DNA of 64,000 bases. Origin: an uncultured Pelagibacteraceae bacterium (lineage in GTDB: Bacteria > Pseudomonadota > Alphaproteobacteria > Pelagibacterales > Pelagibacteraceae). Location of the stretch: NCBI GenBank assembly GCA_902585045.1, contig CACICB010000001.1:62001-126000 (forward strand), read 5' to 3'. A model generated the notes under the pieces. It was not told where the DNA came from, ran no database searches, and saw only the letters and a list, made by a program, of their open reading frames with translations. Of the stretch, positions 27,043 through 35,623 are shown one piece after another. Numbering within the stretch: the first letter of the stretch is position 1; each line of letters begins with the position of its first letter. The translations under genes and the position numbers were made by a program.

Positions 27043-28499
27043 TGCAACTGAATACAAGCTTAAAAGAATTTAAAAAAAATCATTTACGAAAAAAAAATCA
27101 AGTAATTTTTAGGTCACGTAATTGCAAAAATTATTACAAAGTTGAAAATCTTTATAAGTTTCTTTTAGCAGAGAAAAATAGTTTTATTTTTGAGTCTGTA
27201 GAAAAAGGAACTACAAGAGGAAGATATACAATTATAGGTCTCAATCCCGATAAAATTTGGGATATCCGTAATAACATAGTTGTTTTAGACAGTAATGGAA
27301 AAGTAAATAAGATAAAAACTAATCCATTAAAATATCTAAATAAACTTATTAATGAATTTAAAATAGAAATTCCAAAAAAACTACCGTCTATGGCTTCAAT
27401 GTTAGTTGGCTATTTTTCTTATGATATAATTCGTTATATTGAGAAAATTCCTGACAGATGTAAGGATGATTTAAAAATTCCAGACGTAAGACTTTCTCGA
27501 CCAAGAAATTTAGTTATTTATGATAACTTAAAGAAAAAGATTTATTATATCGAAAATGTTTATACTGATACGAAAATAAAAGATTATAATGAATCATATA
27601 ATGAGATAATTAAAAAATTTGAACTCTATGAAAGTTTTGAAAATATAAAACTGCCTAATCAGTTTACTTTTAAATCTAATAAAAATATAATCAAATCGAA
27701 TACTTCTAAAAATAAATTTAAATTACTAGTTAAAAAAGCTAAATCTTACATAAAAAAAGGTGATATTTTTCAGGTAGTTATAAGTCAAAGATTTGAGAGA
27801 AAAATAAATAAAAGACCTATTGAGATCTATAATTACTTAAGAAAATCAAACCCATCTCCTTTTATGTTTTATTTTAATTATAAAGATTTTAATGTGCTTG
27901 GAAGTAGTCCGGAAATATTAGTAAGGCTTAGAAAAGATGAAGTTACTATAAGGCCGATCGCAGGGACTAGACCTCGAGGCAGAACAATAAATGAAGACAA
28001 GAAGTACGTTTCCGATCTTCTCAAAGACAAAAAGGAGTTAGCAGAGCATCTTATGCTTCTAGATTTAGGAAGAAATGATGTTGGTAAAGTTTCAAAAGTA
28101 AATACTGTAAAGGTCACTGAGAGATTTAAAGTAGAAAAATATTCTCATGTTATGCATATTGTATCAAATGTGGTTGGCAAGTTTAATAATCAATCTTCAA
28201 TCTTTGAAACCATGCTCTCAGGTTTTCCTGCAGGAACAGTAAGTGGTGCACCAAAAATTAGAGCGATGGAAATAATTGACGAGCTTGAAAAAAATAAAAG
28301 AAAATTATACGCTGGCGGTATAGGTTATTTTACACCAAATAATGAATTTGACACTTGTATTGCTCTGAGAACAGCTCTTATTAAAAACAATAAATTTTAT
28401 GTTCAAGCTGGCGCAGGAATTGTCGCTGATAGTAAGCCTAATAAAGAGTACGCCGAAACAGTTAATAAAGCCAAAGCTTTAATGAAAGCGGTAGATTAA
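27042..28499 (+). CDS. trpE: Anthranilate synthase component I
   Basis: 485 residues from the ATG at 27042, which overlaps the preceding stop as TGATG; the frame is open one codon further to a TTG, which is not needed. The N-terminal domain carries a [17 protein letters not shown] segment, equivalent to the tryptophan-feedback region. The chorismate-utilising domain carries [38 protein letters not shown] and [18 protein letters not shown]. With TrpG it makes anthranilate from chorismate. It is the first gene of a tight trpE-G-D-C run; trpF, trpB and trpA are not in this window. Confidence 0.96.
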   Translation: MQLNTSLKEFKKNHLRKKNQVIFRSRNCKNYYKVENLYKFLLAEKNSFIFESVEKGTTRGRYTIIGLNPDKIWDIRNNIVVLDSNGKVNKIKTNPLKYLNKLINEFKIEIPKKLPSMASMLVGYFSYDIIRYIEKIPDRCKDDLKIPDVRLSRPRNLVIYDNLKKKIYYIENVYTDTKIKDYNESYNEIIKKFELYESFENIKLPNQFTFKSNKNIIKSNTSKNKFKLLVKKAKSYIKKGDIFQVVISQRFERKINKRPIEIYNYLRKSNPSPFMFYFNYKDFNVLGSSPEILVRLRKDEVTIRPIAGTRPRGRTINEDKKYVSDLLKDKKELAEHLMLLDLGRNDVGKVSKVNTVKVTERFKVEKYSHVMHIVSNVVGKFNNQSSIFETMLSGFPAGTVSGAPKIRAMEIIDELEKNKRKLYAGGIGYFTPNNEFDTCIALRTALIKNNKFYVQAGAGIVADSKPNKEYAETVNKAKALMKAVD

Positions 28500-29066
28500 A
28501 TGAAAATTTTATTAATAGATAATTATGATAGTTTTACCTATAATTTATTTCATTATATTTCAAAAATTAAAAAAAATGTTGAAGTTATTAGAAATGATAA
28601 AATAGATAGCAAAACAGTTTTAAGAAAAAAATATGATAAGATTGTAATATCCCCTGGACCTGGAAATCCAAACCAAGCTGGGAATTGTCTTAAAATTGTG
28701 AAAGATGTCTATAAAAAAATCCCAATTCTTGGAGTTTGTTTAGGGCATCAAATCATAGGTCAAGTTTTTGGTGGAAAGATTATTAATGCTAAAAATTTAA
28801 TGCACGGAAAAACAAGTAAGATTCAGCATTATAAAAAGGGTTTGTTTAAGAATATTAATAACAACTTTGAAGCTACTAGATATCATAGTTTAGTTGTCGA
28901 TCGTAATACATTGCCAAAGAGTCTATTAATTACGGCTGAAACTAAAAATAAAACAATAATGGGATTAATGCATAAAGATTATGATATTCATGGGTTTCAA
29001 TTTCACCCAGAGAGTATAAGCACTATAGTAGGTATGAAGTTAATTAAAAACTTTATAATTAATTAA
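28500..29066 (+). CDS. trpG: Anthranilate synthase component II (glutamine amidotransferase)
   Basis: 188 residues of class I glutamine amidotransferase. It begins LLIDNYDSFTYNL, has the oxyanion segment SPGPGNP, the nucleophile Cys in GVCLGHQIIG and the His/Glu pair in GFQFHPESI. It supplies ammonia to TrpE. In organisms with one copy it may also serve para-aminobenzoate synthesis. Its ATG directly follows the trpE stop with no gap. Confidence 0.95.
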   Translation: MKILLIDNYDSFTYNLFHYISKIKKNVEVIRNDKIDSKTVLRKKYDKIVISPGPGNPNQAGNCLKIVKDVYKKIPILGVCLGHQIIGQVFGGKIINAKNLMHGKTSKIQHYKKGLFKNINNNFEATRYHSLVVDRNTLPKSLLITAETKNKTIMGLMHKDYDIHGFQFHPESISTIVGMKLIKNFIIN

Positions 29067-29067
29067 A

Positions 29068-30063
29068 ATGTCAAATTTTATAGAAATTTTAAAAAAAGGT
29101 CAGAACCTTACTTTTGAGAATAGTAAAGCTCTTTTTAACGGGCTTATGGAGGGTAAATATAATGAAAATTTGATTATAGAAATTTTAGAGTCTCTCGCAA
29201 AAAAAGGTGAAACTAAAGATGAGCTAGCTGGAGGGATATTTGTTTTGAGAGAAAAAGCAACTAAAGTTAAAGCTGAACAAGATACTATAGATACTTGCGG
29301 AACAGGAGGAGACGGGCAAAACTCTTTAAATATTTCTACTGCTGCAGCTATAGTTTTGGCGAGTATGGGTGTAAAAGTTGCTAAGCACGGTAATAAAGCT
29401 GTATCTTCGAACTGTGGTTCTGCGGATGTATTAGAGGCATTAAAAATAAATATTAATTTGAAAGCAGATGAGGCTGAAGAAAGTATAAAAAAGTTTAATT
29501 TTGCTTTTATGTTTGCACCTAATTATCACTCAGCAATGAAACATGTGGGACCTGCTAGAAAAAAAATGGGAAAGAAAACGATTTTTAACTTAATTGGTCC
29601 TTTAAGTAGTCCTGCACAAGTAAAAAGACAGGTGATAGGGGTCTTTGATAAAAAATGGATGAACCCTTTCGCTGAGGCCCTTAAAGAAAACGGAGTTATC
29701 CACGCATTCATCGTTCATAGCGAAGATGGGATGGATGAGATATCACCATTTGCAAAAACATATGTGGTAGAACTTAAAGACTCAATAATTAAAGAATTTA
29801 TAATTGATCCAAAAATTTTAGGGATTTATTCTGCAAATAAGGAGAATTTAAAAGGAAAAAATGCAGAATATAATTCCGAGAAAATTATTGAAATTTTTAA
29901 AGGTAAAAAAAATGAATTCTCTCAATCTGTTGCTCTTAATGTAGCAGCAGGTTTAATTGTTTCTGGTAAAGAAAGTGATTTTAAGACGTCGTACGAAAAG
30001 GCCACTAAACATTTAAACTCGGGAAAGGTATTTCACCACTTAGTAAAAATTCAATTAAATTAA
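29068..30063 (+). CDS. trpD: Anthranilate phosphoribosyltransferase
   Basis: 331 residues. The N-terminal helical domain is followed by the PRPP-binding motif DTCGTGGDGQNSLNIST, the KHGNKAVSSNCGSADVLEAL segment, and FMFAPNYHSAMKHVGPARK with the anthranilate-site residues. It couples anthranilate to phosphoribosyl pyrophosphate. Spacing is 1 base from trpG, and its stop overlaps the trpC ATG as TAATG, showing one translationally coupled operon. Confidence 0.96.
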   Translation: MSNFIEILKKGQNLTFENSKALFNGLMEGKYNENLIIEILESLAKKGETKDELAGGIFVLREKATKVKAEQDTIDTCGTGGDGQNSLNISTAAAIVLASMGVKVAKHGNKAVSSNCGSADVLEALKININLKADEAEESIKKFNFAFMFAPNYHSAMKHVGPARKKMGKKTIFNLIGPLSSPAQVKRQVIGVFDKKWMNPFAEALKENGVIHAFIVHSEDGMDEISPFAKTYVVELKDSIIKEFIIDPKILGIYSANKENLKGKNAEYNSEKIIEIFKGKKNEFSQSVALNVAAGLIVSGKESDFKTSYEKATKHLNSGKVFHHLVKIQLN

Positions 30064-30854
30064 TGACTAATATTTTAGAAAAAATTATCGAGGAAAAAAA
30101 ATACTCTTTGGACCTGATTAAAAAAGAAAAATCTTTAGATATTTTAGAAAAAAACATTAAAGAGCAAAGTTTTTTAAATTTTAAAGAAACAATCCAAAAA
30201 AATCGGAGTGTTTCTTTAATAACCGAAATCAAAAAAGCTAGCCCATCTGCTGGTGTTCTTGTAAATAATTTTGATCATTTAGAAATCGCGAAAATGTATG
30301 TAAATAATGGTGCTACTTGCCTCTCGGTTTTGACGGAAGAAAAGCATTTTTTGGGAAAATTAGATTATATTCAAGATATAAAAAAACAAATTAAAGTTCC
30401 AATTTTAGCTAAAGATTTTTTTATTGATCCTTACCAAATCGCATTATCTAAAAGTTATGGTTGCGATTGTATTTTGATAATAATTGCAGCTCTTAATGGA
30501 GCCCAAGCAGATGAGATTTACTCTGAGGCTTTAAAACATAATCTATCAGTCATAGTAGAAGTACATAATCAAAAAGAAGCTGAAATGGCCTTAAAATTTG
30601 ATCAAGCATTAATTGGAATTAATAATAGGAATTTGAAAACACTTGAAGTTTCTTTAAATAACACTATTTCAATTTTTGAAGTTATTAAAACACACAAAGG
30701 CCCTATTATTTCTGAAAGCGGAATTAAAACTGCAGATGATGCTAAATATATTTACGAAAAAACCGGAATTAAAAATTTTCTTATTGGAGAATCACTTTTA
30801 AAATCTGACAATCCTGATGAATTAATGAAAAAATTAATTCAAATTACTCAATAA
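30063..30854 (+). CDS. trpC: Indole-3-glycerol-phosphate synthase
   Basis: A 263-residue TIM barrel with the standard motifs: LITEIKKASPSAG (catalytic Lys and substrate Ser), CLSVLTEEKHFLG, PILAKDFFIDPYQI, DCILIIIAAL, IIVEVHN-like VIVEVHNQKEA, IGINNRNLKTLEV and ISESGIKTADDA. It closes the indole ring in tryptophan synthesis. It is not fused to TrpF. In many alphaproteobacteria moaC and moeA separate trpC from lexA; here only 70 bases lie between them. Confidence 0.96.
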   Translation: MTNILEKIIEEKKYSLDLIKKEKSLDILEKNIKEQSFLNFKETIQKNRSVSLITEIKKASPSAGVLVNNFDHLEIAKMYVNNGATCLSVLTEEKHFLGKLDYIQDIKKQIKVPILAKDFFIDPYQIALSKSYGCDCILIIIAALNGAQADEIYSEALKHNLSVIVEVHNQKEAEMALKFDQALIGINNRNLKTLEVSLNNTISIFEVIKTHKGPIISESGIKTADDAKYIYEKTGIKNFLIGESLLKSDNPDELMKKLIQITQ

Positions 30855-30867
30855 ATTAGCCATTTAT

Positions 30868-30912
30868 TTGAAGTTGTAATTCAAAAAGAACTTTTATAGA
30901 ACATACATGTAC
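30868..30912 (+). promoter_or_regulatory. Probable lexA promoter with imperfect LexA-type operator
   Basis: Between trpC and lexA a TTGAAG (30868-30873) and TTTTAT (30892-30897) are spaced by 18 bases, fitting a sigma-70 promoter. Immediately downstream, GAACATACATGTAC (30899-30912) is a near-palindrome (10 of 14 positions symmetric) resembling a GAAC...GTTC SOS operator, with a further GTTC at 30920-30923. It does not match the direct-repeat alphaproteobacterial consensus GTTC-N7-GTTC exactly. Position just before the lexA ribosome site suggests autorepression, which is inference. Confidence 0.4.
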
Positions 30913-30924
30913 GAGGTTTGTTCT

Positions 30925-31599
30925 ATGCTGACAAAAAAACAAAAAAACTTATTAATATTCATCAATAAGAAGATTAGATCTTCAGGGATTTCTCCTTCTT
31001 ATGAGGAAATGAAGAATTCACTCAACCTTAAGTCGAAATCAGGAATACATAGATTAATTTCTGCATTAGAAGAAAGAGGTTTTGTTAAGCGATTAGCACA
31101 TAAAGCTAGAGCATTAGAGGTGGTTAAATTGCCAGAGAACGCTAGCGCAAATGATATATTTAATACTTTCACTCCAAGCGTTATCAAAGGTGGATTAGAT
31201 AAAAATAATAATAAATCTACTGATGTTTCGGTATTAGGAAGTATTGCAGCTGGTACACCAATTGAAGCTATTCAACAAGAAGTTGATAGAGTTGCTTTAC
31301 CAGAAGATCTTCAAAATAATGGTGAGCACTATGGTCTTAGAGTAAAAGGAGACTCAATGATTGAAGCAGGTATTGCTGACGGTGATACTGTTATTATAAA
31401 AAAAGTTTCTAATGTAGATAATGGTCAGATTGCAGTAGTCTTGATAGACGACCAGGAAGCTACTTTAAAAAGAGTAAGAAAAAAAGGAAACACTATCGCT
31501 CTTGAAGCAGCAAATCGAAACTATGGAACTAAAATTTACGCTGCAAATAGAATAAAAATTCAAGGTAAACTTGTTTCTTTATATAGAAACTTTCATTAA
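30925..31599 (+). CDS. lexA: LexA repressor
   Basis: About 224 residues from the ATG at 30925. An earlier in-frame ATG exists at 30907, but the family N-terminus is MLTKKQ and a GAGG ribosome site lies 8 bases before the later ATG. The winged-helix DNA-binding domain includes SPSYEEMKNSLNLKSKSGIHRLI and ALEERGFVKRL. The C-terminal protease domain has the Ala-Gly cleavage site in GSIAAGTPIEA, the catalytic Ser in VKGDSMIEAGI and the Lys in DDQEATLKRV. It represses SOS genes and self-cleaves with RecA. It lies between trpC and gltX, the alphaproteobacterial context, with comEC absent. Confidence 0.95.
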   Translation: MLTKKQKNLLIFINKKIRSSGISPSYEEMKNSLNLKSKSGIHRLISALEERGFVKRLAHKARALEVVKLPENASANDIFNTFTPSVIKGGLDKNNNKSTDVSVLGSIAAGTPIEAIQQEVDRVALPEDLQNNGEHYGLRVKGDSMIEAGIADGDTVIIKKVSNVDNGQIAVVLIDDQEATLKRVRKKGNTIALEAANRNYGTKIYAANRIKIQGKLVSLYRNFH

Positions 31600-31618
31600 A
31601 ATAGTCTAATTAATATTA

Positions 31619-33007
31619 ATGTCTTTTAATTGTAGGTTTGCGCCCTCTCCTACTGGGCCTCTTCATATTGGTGGAGTTCGAACAGCCTTATTTAATTGGC
31701 TTTTAGCAAAAAAAAACAAAGGTAAATATTTTCTAAGAATTGAAGATACTGATAAAGAAAGATCTAAAGAGGAATTCAAAAGACAAATTATTACATCTTT
31801 AGCTTGGCTTGGTATTGAACATGATGGAGATGAGTATATTCAATCTAAAAATATATCTAAACACGTTACAGTTGCAGAGGAACTGTTAAAAAAAGGTTTT
31901 GCCTATAAATGTTATTGTTCTGAAGAAGAAATTAATGAACAAAAAGAAAAATGCAAAAAACAAGGAATGCCATATGTTTATAATAGAAAATGGAGAGATG
32001 CCAAAGATTTAAAAATTCCAGAAGGAGTAAAACCAGTATTAAGATTTAAAAGTAAAATATCAGGAAATACGATTATAAAAGATTTAGTTCAAGGGGATAG
32101 AAATATTTCAAATTCTACTATTGAGGATTTTGTAATTCTAAGAAAAGATAATACTCCAACATACCAGCTATCAGCCACGGTTGATGATCATGAAATGAAA
32201 ATAACTCATGTTATTAGAGGAGACGATCATATGATTAACTCTTTTAAACAAAGACAAATTTACGAAGCAATGGGTTGGGAGGTTCCAAACTTTGCACACA
32301 TTCCTTTAATTCATAGTGAACAAGGAAAAAAACTATCAAAAAGAGACAATGCTTCCACTCTTGAAGATTATATTAAAATAGGAGTTATATCAGACGCTTT
32401 AAGAAATTATCTATTAAGATTAGGATGGTCCTACAAAGATAAAGAAATTTTTACTAAGCAAGAAAGCATTGATTTATTTGATTTAAGTGGTGTTGGAAAA
32501 TCACCTTCAAAATTAGATATGAATAGGATTTATTCAATAAATGAGACATATATAAAAAGTATCGATCAGAAAGATCTTTTTAATTTTTTTAAAGAATATG
32601 TTTCAAAATACAAAAAACCTTTAAATCAATCAAAAGAAAGCATTCTTTTAAAATCTATGGGTTTTTTAAAAAATAAGGCAAAAACTTTAGAGGATATTTG
32701 GAATAATGCTCAATACATTATCAAAGATAAAATTGAGATAAGCGCAGATGATAAAAAGTTAATTGATGATTTATCAAAAAAAATAATAACTGAATTTATT
32801 AATGAATATGAAAAACTTTCCACATTATCTAGAGAAACTTTAGAACCTTTAATAAAGTCTCTAATTGATAAACATAAAACTAATTTTAAAGGTGTAGGAC
32901 AACCTTTAAGGATAGCGCTAGTTGGCTCTAGATTTGGACCTGGTCTTTATGATGTTATTCTCTCCTTAGATAAGGCTGAAGTGCTTAAAAGATTAAAACA
33001 AATTTAA
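31619..33007 (+). CDS. gltX: Glutamyl-tRNA synthetase
   Basis: A 462-residue class I synthetase. The HIGH motif is APSPTGPLHIGGVRT and the KMSKS-equivalent is GKKLSKRDNAS. Segments FLRIEDTDKERS, YQLSATVDDHEMKITHVIRGDDH and the C-terminal anticodon-binding helices are present. A YKCYCSEEE stretch marks the zinc-like subdomain position. It charges tRNA-Glu, and possibly tRNA-Gln if the genome uses the amidotransferase route, which cannot be judged here. In related genomes gltA commonly follows; here an unrelated nuclease gene starts directly after the stop. Confidence 0.96.
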   Translation: MSFNCRFAPSPTGPLHIGGVRTALFNWLLAKKNKGKYFLRIEDTDKERSKEEFKRQIITSLAWLGIEHDGDEYIQSKNISKHVTVAEELLKKGFAYKCYCSEEEINEQKEKCKKQGMPYVYNRKWRDAKDLKIPEGVKPVLRFKSKISGNTIIKDLVQGDRNISNSTIEDFVILRKDNTPTYQLSATVDDHEMKITHVIRGDDHMINSFKQRQIYEAMGWEVPNFAHIPLIHSEQGKKLSKRDNASTLEDYIKIGVISDALRNYLLRLGWSYKDKEIFTKQESIDLFDLSGVGKSPSKLDMNRIYSINETYIKSIDQKDLFNFFKEYVSKYKKPLNQSKESILLKSMGFLKNKAKTLEDIWNNAQYIIKDKIEISADDKKLIDDLSKKIITEFINEYEKLSTLSRETLEPLIKSLIDKHKTNFKGVGQPLRIALVGSRFGPGLYDVILSLDKAEVLKRLKQI

Positions 33008-33775
33008 ATGAAAGACGCTGTATCTTTCAGAATAAGAAAAACTTCAATTTACGATAAAAAATCTAATACTCCTTTTAAAATAAGTAGGTCTAAATTTTTC
33101 AACTTTATGAGCTGTAAAAGGTGCTTTTATTTAGATCGTGTAAAAGGACTAAAAGAACCCTCAATGCCTGGATGGGCTCTAAACGTTACAGTCGATGAAT
33201 TATTAAAGAAAGAATTTGATCAATATAGAAAAGAACAAAAACCCCATCCAATTATGATTGAACATAAACTCAACTTTGTTCCTTATCAACATAAAGATTT
33301 AGATATGTGGAGAAATTCTTTAAAAGGTGGCATTTCATATTTGGATGAAAATACAAACCTTATAATTCATGGAGGTATTGATGATATTTGGTTTGATTTG
33401 ACTGAAAAAAAATTAGTTGTTGTAGATTATAAAGCTCAATCGTCAACTTATCCTGTAACAGTATCTTCTTATCTCGATACTGAATGGCATCTAAGTTATA
33501 AATTACAGATGGACATTTATGTTCATATCTTAAGAAAAATGAATTTTAAAGTTTCAGACCGAACTTTTTTTTATGTTTGTAATGGAGAAAAAACAAATAA
33601 TAAATTTGATAATAAGATAGATTTCAAAACTACGCTGATCCCATACCGAGTAAATACTGATTGGATTGAGAAAAAATTAATTGAAATGAAAGATGTTCTA
33701 AACTTAGATGAACCGCCTAAAATTGAAAAAACTTGTGAAAAGTGTGCTTATCTTGAGGGTGGAAAGAAATTTTAA
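33008..33775 (+). CDS. PD-(D/E)XK superfamily nuclease with paired cysteines (RecB/Cas4-like)
   Basis: 255 residues. The nuclease core is readable: IHGGIDDIWFD with D125, VVVDYKAQS with D140 and K142 (the D...DxK metal-binding site), and the RecB-family QxxxY motif at Q167-Y171 in LSYKLQMDIYVHIL. Two CxxC pairs bracket the core, C36-C39 near the N-terminus (MSCKRCFY) and C243-C246 near the C-terminus (KTCEKCAY), positioned like the Fe-S-binding cysteines of Cas4/AddB-type nucleases. No cas, helicase or recombination genes are adjacent. The ATG immediately follows the gltX stop, so it is probably co-expressed with gltX. It may be an iron-sulfur DNA end-processing nuclease, but that is inference. 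Confidence 0.75.
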   Translation: MKDAVSFRIRKTSIYDKKSNTPFKISRSKFFNFMSCKRCFYLDRVKGLKEPSMPGWALNVTVDELLKKEFDQYRKEQKPHPIMIEHKLNFVPYQHKDLDMWRNSLKGGISYLDENTNLIIHGGIDDIWFDLTEKKLVVVDYKAQSSTYPVTVSSYLDTEWHLSYKLQMDIYVHILRKMNFKVSDRTFFYVCNGEKTNNKFDNKIDFKTTLIPYRVNTDWIEKKLIEMKDVLNLDEPPKIEKTCEKCAYLEGGKKF

Positions 33776-33776
33776 T

Positions 33777-34454
33777 TTATCTGTTATTATTTTCATCATC
33801 ATTATTAGATGATTGATCTGTGTTAGATGATTGATCTGTGTTAGATGATTGGTCTGTAGTATCTGATTGAGGTTCTTCTTGAGTAGTTTCTGTTGGTAAT
33901 TCCTCTTGAACTGGTTGTTCAGGTTCTGGCTGTGGTTCAGGAGTAGTTTCCTGTGATTGAGCTCTTGCAATATCTGCTGCACTTTGTGGAGATGGCTCTC
34001 TTCTCATAAAGAAATATATTCCAGCAGCAATAACTGCAATAGCACCTAGAATGTACAACATGATATTTACAATACTTAATCCCTCTTTTTCTTCTTCAAT
34101 TGGTGTTTCTTCTGTAACCGGTTTCACTTCCTCTTCCTCAGGTTTAGCGTCTTGTTCTTGGTTAGCCTCAGCCTTAACTTGTTCTTTTGGCTCTTCAGTT
34201 TGAGGAGCTGGCTCAGGTTCTGGTTCTGGCTCCGGTTCTTTAGCTGGTTCTGGTTCTGGCTCCGGTTCTTTAGCTGGTTCTGGCTCTGGCTCAGGTTCTG
34301 GTTCTGGTTCTGGCTCCTTTTTAGGCTCAGGCGCAGGCGTTGAAACTTCAGTTTTAGGAGCTTGGGCTACGTCCTCTTTATTTTTAATTAGAGGATCTAT
34401 GGCCCCTGTCACCACAAGAATTATACCAGTAGCTATAACTATAATTGGATCCAT
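33777..34454 (-). CDS. Two-helix membrane protein with Glu-Pro repeat linker and TDQSSN tail repeats
   Basis: 225 residues, no known family recognised. An N-terminal hydrophobic helix (about 3-21) leads into a Glu-Pro/Ala-Lys-Glu-Pro repeat (about 40-90) and a Glu-rich acidic stretch. A second hydrophobic helix follows (about 126-147, ending FFMRR), then a Gln/Pro/Glu-rich segment and a tail of three TDQSSN hexapeptides. EP-repeats like those of TonB proteins form stiff extended spans, so this protein could bridge a space in the envelope. Orientation is uncertain. The repeat-encoding DNA is noticeably richer in G and C than its surroundings. It converges with the nuclease gene at a 1-base gap. 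Confidence 0.7.
   Translation of the reverse strand: MDPIIVIATGIILVVTGAIDPLIKNKEDVAQAPKTEVSTPAPEPKKEPEPEPEPEPEPEPAKEPEPEPEPAKEPEPEPEPEPAPQTEEPKEQVKAEANQEQDAKPEEEEVKPVTEETPIEEEKEGLSIVNIMLYILGAIAVIAAGIYFFMRREPSPQSAADIARAQSQETTPEPQPEPEQPVQEELPTETTQEEPQSDTTDQSSNTDQSSNTDQSSNNDDENNNR
33805..33858. repeat. Tandem 18-bp repeat, three copies
   Basis: Three direct copies of an 18-base unit (TTAGATGATTGATCTGTG on the plus strand) lie at 33805-33822, 33823-33840 and 33841-33858; the third differs at two positions. They are in-frame in the minus-strand membrane-protein gene and encode its TDQSSN hexapeptides. Copy number could vary between strains by slippage. Confidence 0.95.
34216..34275. repeat. Perfect tandem 30-bp repeat encoding Glu-Pro decapeptides
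   Basis: Two identical 30-base units abut at 34216-34245 and 34246-34275, with a further degenerate continuation (short GGTTCT/GGCTCT/GGCTCC hexamers) to about 34317. On the minus strand they encode [10 protein letters not shown]-type decapeptides in the membrane protein. The exact identity of the two units indicates recent duplication or conversion. It is an internal gene repeat, not a CRISPR array, since no spacers exist. Confidence 0.95.
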
Positions 34455-34588
34455 GAGTCGGATTCTAAACTTTTGGTTTATTAAATCACCTTTATATGTG
34501 AACGATTTGGGTGCTGTGTGAATAAAAAATTAAGAAAATATTGATATTTTAATGATAAAATTTACTCAAAATTTGATAATATCAATTA

Positions 34589-34711
34589 ATGAATTCAATT
34601 TTTCTATTTTTTTTAACAGCATATATTATTTATTATCTTTTTAGACCTGTAACAAAAAAAGAAATAGAGAAATTTGAAAATCCTGATAACTGGTCAAATA
34701 TGGGCCTTTAA
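34589..34711 (+). CDS. Candidate 40-residue membrane microprotein
   Basis: An ATG at 34589 opens a 40-codon frame ending TAA at 34711. The product has a hydrophobic N-terminal helix of about 17 residues (SIFLFFLTAYIIYYLF), then a basic/acidic tail (RPVTKKEIEKFENPDNW). The shape, one helix followed by positive charges, is that of a single-pass protein anchored in the inner membrane. It lies in a 239-base gap between a divergent and a convergent gene and overlaps the deacylase-gene end by 18 bases, a packing style seen for real genes in this genome. No clear ribosome site precedes it, and in such AT-rich DNA a chance hydrophobic frame cannot be excluded. Confidence 0.45.
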   Translation: MNSIFLFFLTAYIIYYLFRPVTKKEIEKFENPDNWSNMGL

Positions 34712-35623
34712 CCCTTTAATGTGCTCAATTATGCTTTCGGATAAAGCTTGTAAATCATAACCACCTTCCAGAAAAGAAATAACTCTTCCTTTTGAATGAA
34801 TATTGGCAATTTCAATTATTTTTTTTGTAATCGTAAAAAAATCACTAGATTCTAAGTTTATATTTGCTAGAGGGTCTCTTTTATGGGCATCAAAACCAGC
34901 AGAAATTAAAATAACTTCTGGCTTAAACTTTTCTACAGGAGTTAAAACTTTTTTTTCAAAAATATCATGAAATTCTTCACTTTTTAAGCCAGCTTTTAAA
35001 GTGGCGTTATAAATATTACCTACACCAGTTTCATTTTCAGCTCCAGTACCAGGAAATAATGGAAATTCATGAGAAGATCCATAAGCAACAGACTTATCTT
35101 TATAAAATATTTCTTGGGTTCCATTGCCATGGTGAACATCAAAGTCAATAATGGCTACTTTTCCTATATTATATTTTTTTTGTAAATATCTTGCCGCAAC
35201 TGCTACATTATTTATGAAACAAAAGCCGTTAGCACGAACAGTTTCTGCATGATGTCCTGGGGGTCTAACTGCGCAAAAAACTCGCTCATTATTCTTAATT
35301 AAATCATCACAAGCAGCAATACCAGAGCCGCAAGATCTTAAAATTGCATTTTCACTTTCAGGACATAACATTGTATCTGCGTATGGCTCTTTCTCAACAC
35401 CAATAATTCCTTCTTTTGGAATATTAGCAAATATCTGTTCAATATGTTTCTTAGGATGCACTAAGGAAACTGTTTCTAAATCAACCTTAGGAGCCTCTTT
35501 AAACTCTACTTTTAAATCGGATAATTTAATAGATTTTAGAATACTATCTAATCTTTCTTTTCTCTCTGGATGACCTTGTCCATTAAATTTTAGTAAACAA
35601 TCTGGATGACTGTATACAATCAT
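34694..35623 (-). CDS. Histone-deacetylase-family deacylase (AcuC-like)
   Basis: A 309-residue class II HDAC-like enzyme. Active-site motifs are present: RPPGHHAE (paired catalytic histidines), FCFINNVAVAARYL, the zinc-binding VAIIDFDVHHGNGTQEIFY region (Asp and His ligands in DFDVHHGNGT), GSSHEFPLFPGTG, and the last zinc Asp in ILISAGFDAHKRDPLA. Bacterial members deacetylate proteins, acetylpolyamines or other acyl-amide substrates; the substrate here is unknown. It overlaps the SDR gene by 4 bases, so the three minus-strand genes from 37142 to 34694 (hydratase-like, SDR, deacylase) form one operon. Confidence 0.88.
   Translation of the reverse strand: MIVYSHPDCLLKFNGQGHPERKERLDSILKSIKLSDLKVEFKEAPKVDLETVSLVHPKKHIEQIFANIPKEGIIGVEKEPYADTMLCPESENAILRSCGSGIAACDDLIKNNERVFCAVRPPGHHAETVRANGFCFINNVAVAARYLQKKYNIGKVAIIDFDVHHGNGTQEIFYKDKSVAYGSSHEFPLFPGTGAENETGVGNIYNATLKAGLKSEEFHDIFEKKVLTPVEKFKPEVILISAGFDAHKRDPLANINLESSDFFTITKKIIEIANIHSKGRVISFLEGGYDLQALSESIIEHIKGLKAHI

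Noticed and set aside
33704-33982. 92-codon minus-strand frame with an Asn-His-Leu-Thr-Gln repeat
   Set aside because: It is an alternative frame through the 18-bp tandem repeat and overlaps both the nuclease and the membrane protein genes.
34216-34275. Possible CRISPR-like repeat
   Set aside because: The two units are directly adjacent with no spacers and are in-frame within a coding sequence.
34152-34343. 63-codon plus-strand open frame rich in Phe, Leu, Trp and Arg
   Set aside because: It is the antisense shadow of the Glu-Pro repeat of the minus-strand membrane protein; the low-complexity repeat makes all frames open.
34455-34588. Possible RNA element or riboswitch in the 134-base gap
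   Set aside because: I saw no convincing paired stems or known riboswitch consensus; it is AT-rich and probably only holds promoters.
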